DNA of 6,508 nt. Source: Actinomycetota bacterium. GTDB taxonomy: Bacteria > Zhuqueibacterota > Zhuqueibacteria > Residuimicrobiales > Krinioviventaceae. The DNA is taken from positions 1 to 6,508 of the forward strand of contig JAACEJ010000214.1 in assembly GCA_011682565.1 (NCBI GenBank), in the 5' to 3' direction. The notes beneath the pieces are model-generated. The model was not told where the DNA came from. It was given only the letters and a program-made list of their open reading frames with translations, and searched no databases. Of the stretch, positions 6,136 to 6,508 are shown piece by piece. The position numbers were made by a program, and so were the translations under genes. Position 1 is the stretch's first letter. Each line of letters opens with the position of its first letter.

Positions 6136-6508
6136 TTACACACTTTTTTTCCAGTTCGGCGTCATGGCTAACAGAGTTCCCAATACCATTACAATCCCAC
6201 CAATCCACATCCAGATCACCAGCGGGTTAATAAGGACACTGACTGTTGCCATTTGCGAAGCCTTGTTATAATTTGCCAGAATTACGTACAAATCTTCTTT
6301 CAGGGTGGAACGGATGCCGACTTCTGTGGCCGGCTGAAAGTTTGGATGATAGTGCTTTTCCGATTTAATGGTTCCGACAGGTTTACCGGAGTTGAGGATT
6401 TGGAAATTTGCCGCATCAATTTGGAGGTTGCCTTTGGTTGTGCTGCTGATTCCCTGAAAAACGAGCTGGTATTTACCTGCCCGAATTGTGTCGCCTTTAC
6501 GAATTGTT
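6136..6508 (-). CDS. ccmF: CcmF, cytochrome c heme lyase subunit (C-terminal part only)
   Basis: The last 123 residues of a gene that enters from the right edge (first full codon at 6507-6505) and stops at TAA 6136-6138. The segment shows the conserved C-terminal region of CcmF: a periplasmic beta-rich loop (IRAGKYQLVFQGI…), then TEVGIRSTLKEDLYVIL (about 61-77), then a final membrane helix starting NPLVIWMWIGG (94-104) and ending in a short basic tail. In studied systems CcmF is a large polytopic membrane protein with a WWD domain and conserved histidines, which ligates heme from CcmE to the CXXCH motif of apocytochromes. Those parts lie outside the window. It is the most upstream gene seen in the operon, so the promoter is outside the window too. 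No frame break is seen in the visible part. Confidence 0.93.
   Translation of the reverse strand, partial: TIRKGDTIRAGKYQLVFQGISSTTKGNLQIDAANFQILNSGKPVGTIKSEKHYHPNFQPATEVGIRSTLKEDLYVILANYNKASQMATVSVLINPLVIWMWIGGIVMVLGTLLAMTPNWKKSV

Noticed and set aside
6026..6208. Minus-strand 60-codon frame spanning the ccmF/CcmI-like junction
   Set aside because: It overlaps the ends of two recognisable genes in another frame and has no family features.

Overview
The window looks like a bacterial chromosome segment from the Fibrobacterota-Chlorobiota-Bacteroidota-like part of the tree (Calditrichota, Ignavibacteriota, KSB1 and relatives). This rests on two things. The first gene ends in a type IX secretion (T9SS) sorting domain with the NYPNPFNP signature common in those phyla. 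A System I cytochrome c maturation operon carries accessory genes rather than the proteobacterial ccmABCDEFGH order. Codon use is moderate in GC, with AT-rich spacers. The exact phylum cannot be fixed from this sequence alone.

Left part, plus strand (1-1994). The 3' part of a large secreted protein made of repeated carboxypeptidase-regulatory-like beta-sandwich modules plus a C-terminal T9SS/FlgD-like domain runs off the left edge. It is followed by a small AbrB/MazE/VapB-type antitoxin gene. One base overlaps between that gene and the 5' stub of a PIN-domain (VapC-like) toxin, which is broken by a stop at codon 7 and loses recognisable homology after about 30 codons. This is the remains of a type II toxin-antitoxin operon in which only the antitoxin is intact.

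Middle (1995-2288). A non-coding convergent spacer holds a three-unit 9-bp repeat just beyond the toxin stub, a 6-bp-arm inverted repeat and AT-rich sequence. No clear terminator was found.

Right part, minus strand (2289-6508). A tightly packed operon reads right to left: ccmF (C-terminus only, entering from the right edge), a small membrane-anchored zinc-ribbon protein resembling the N-terminus of CcmI, a membrane protein with a periplasmic carboxypeptidase-regulatory-like domain, ccmA, ccmB, ccmC and a short ccmD. Two junctions are ATGA overlaps and the others are 6-39 bp. CcmA and CcmB form the ABC transporter and CcmC with CcmD handles heme for loading onto CcmE. CcmF is part of the heme-cytochrome ligation complex, to which CcmI-type proteins contribute. 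ccmE, ccmG and ccmH are not in the window; some may lie upstream, beyond the right edge.
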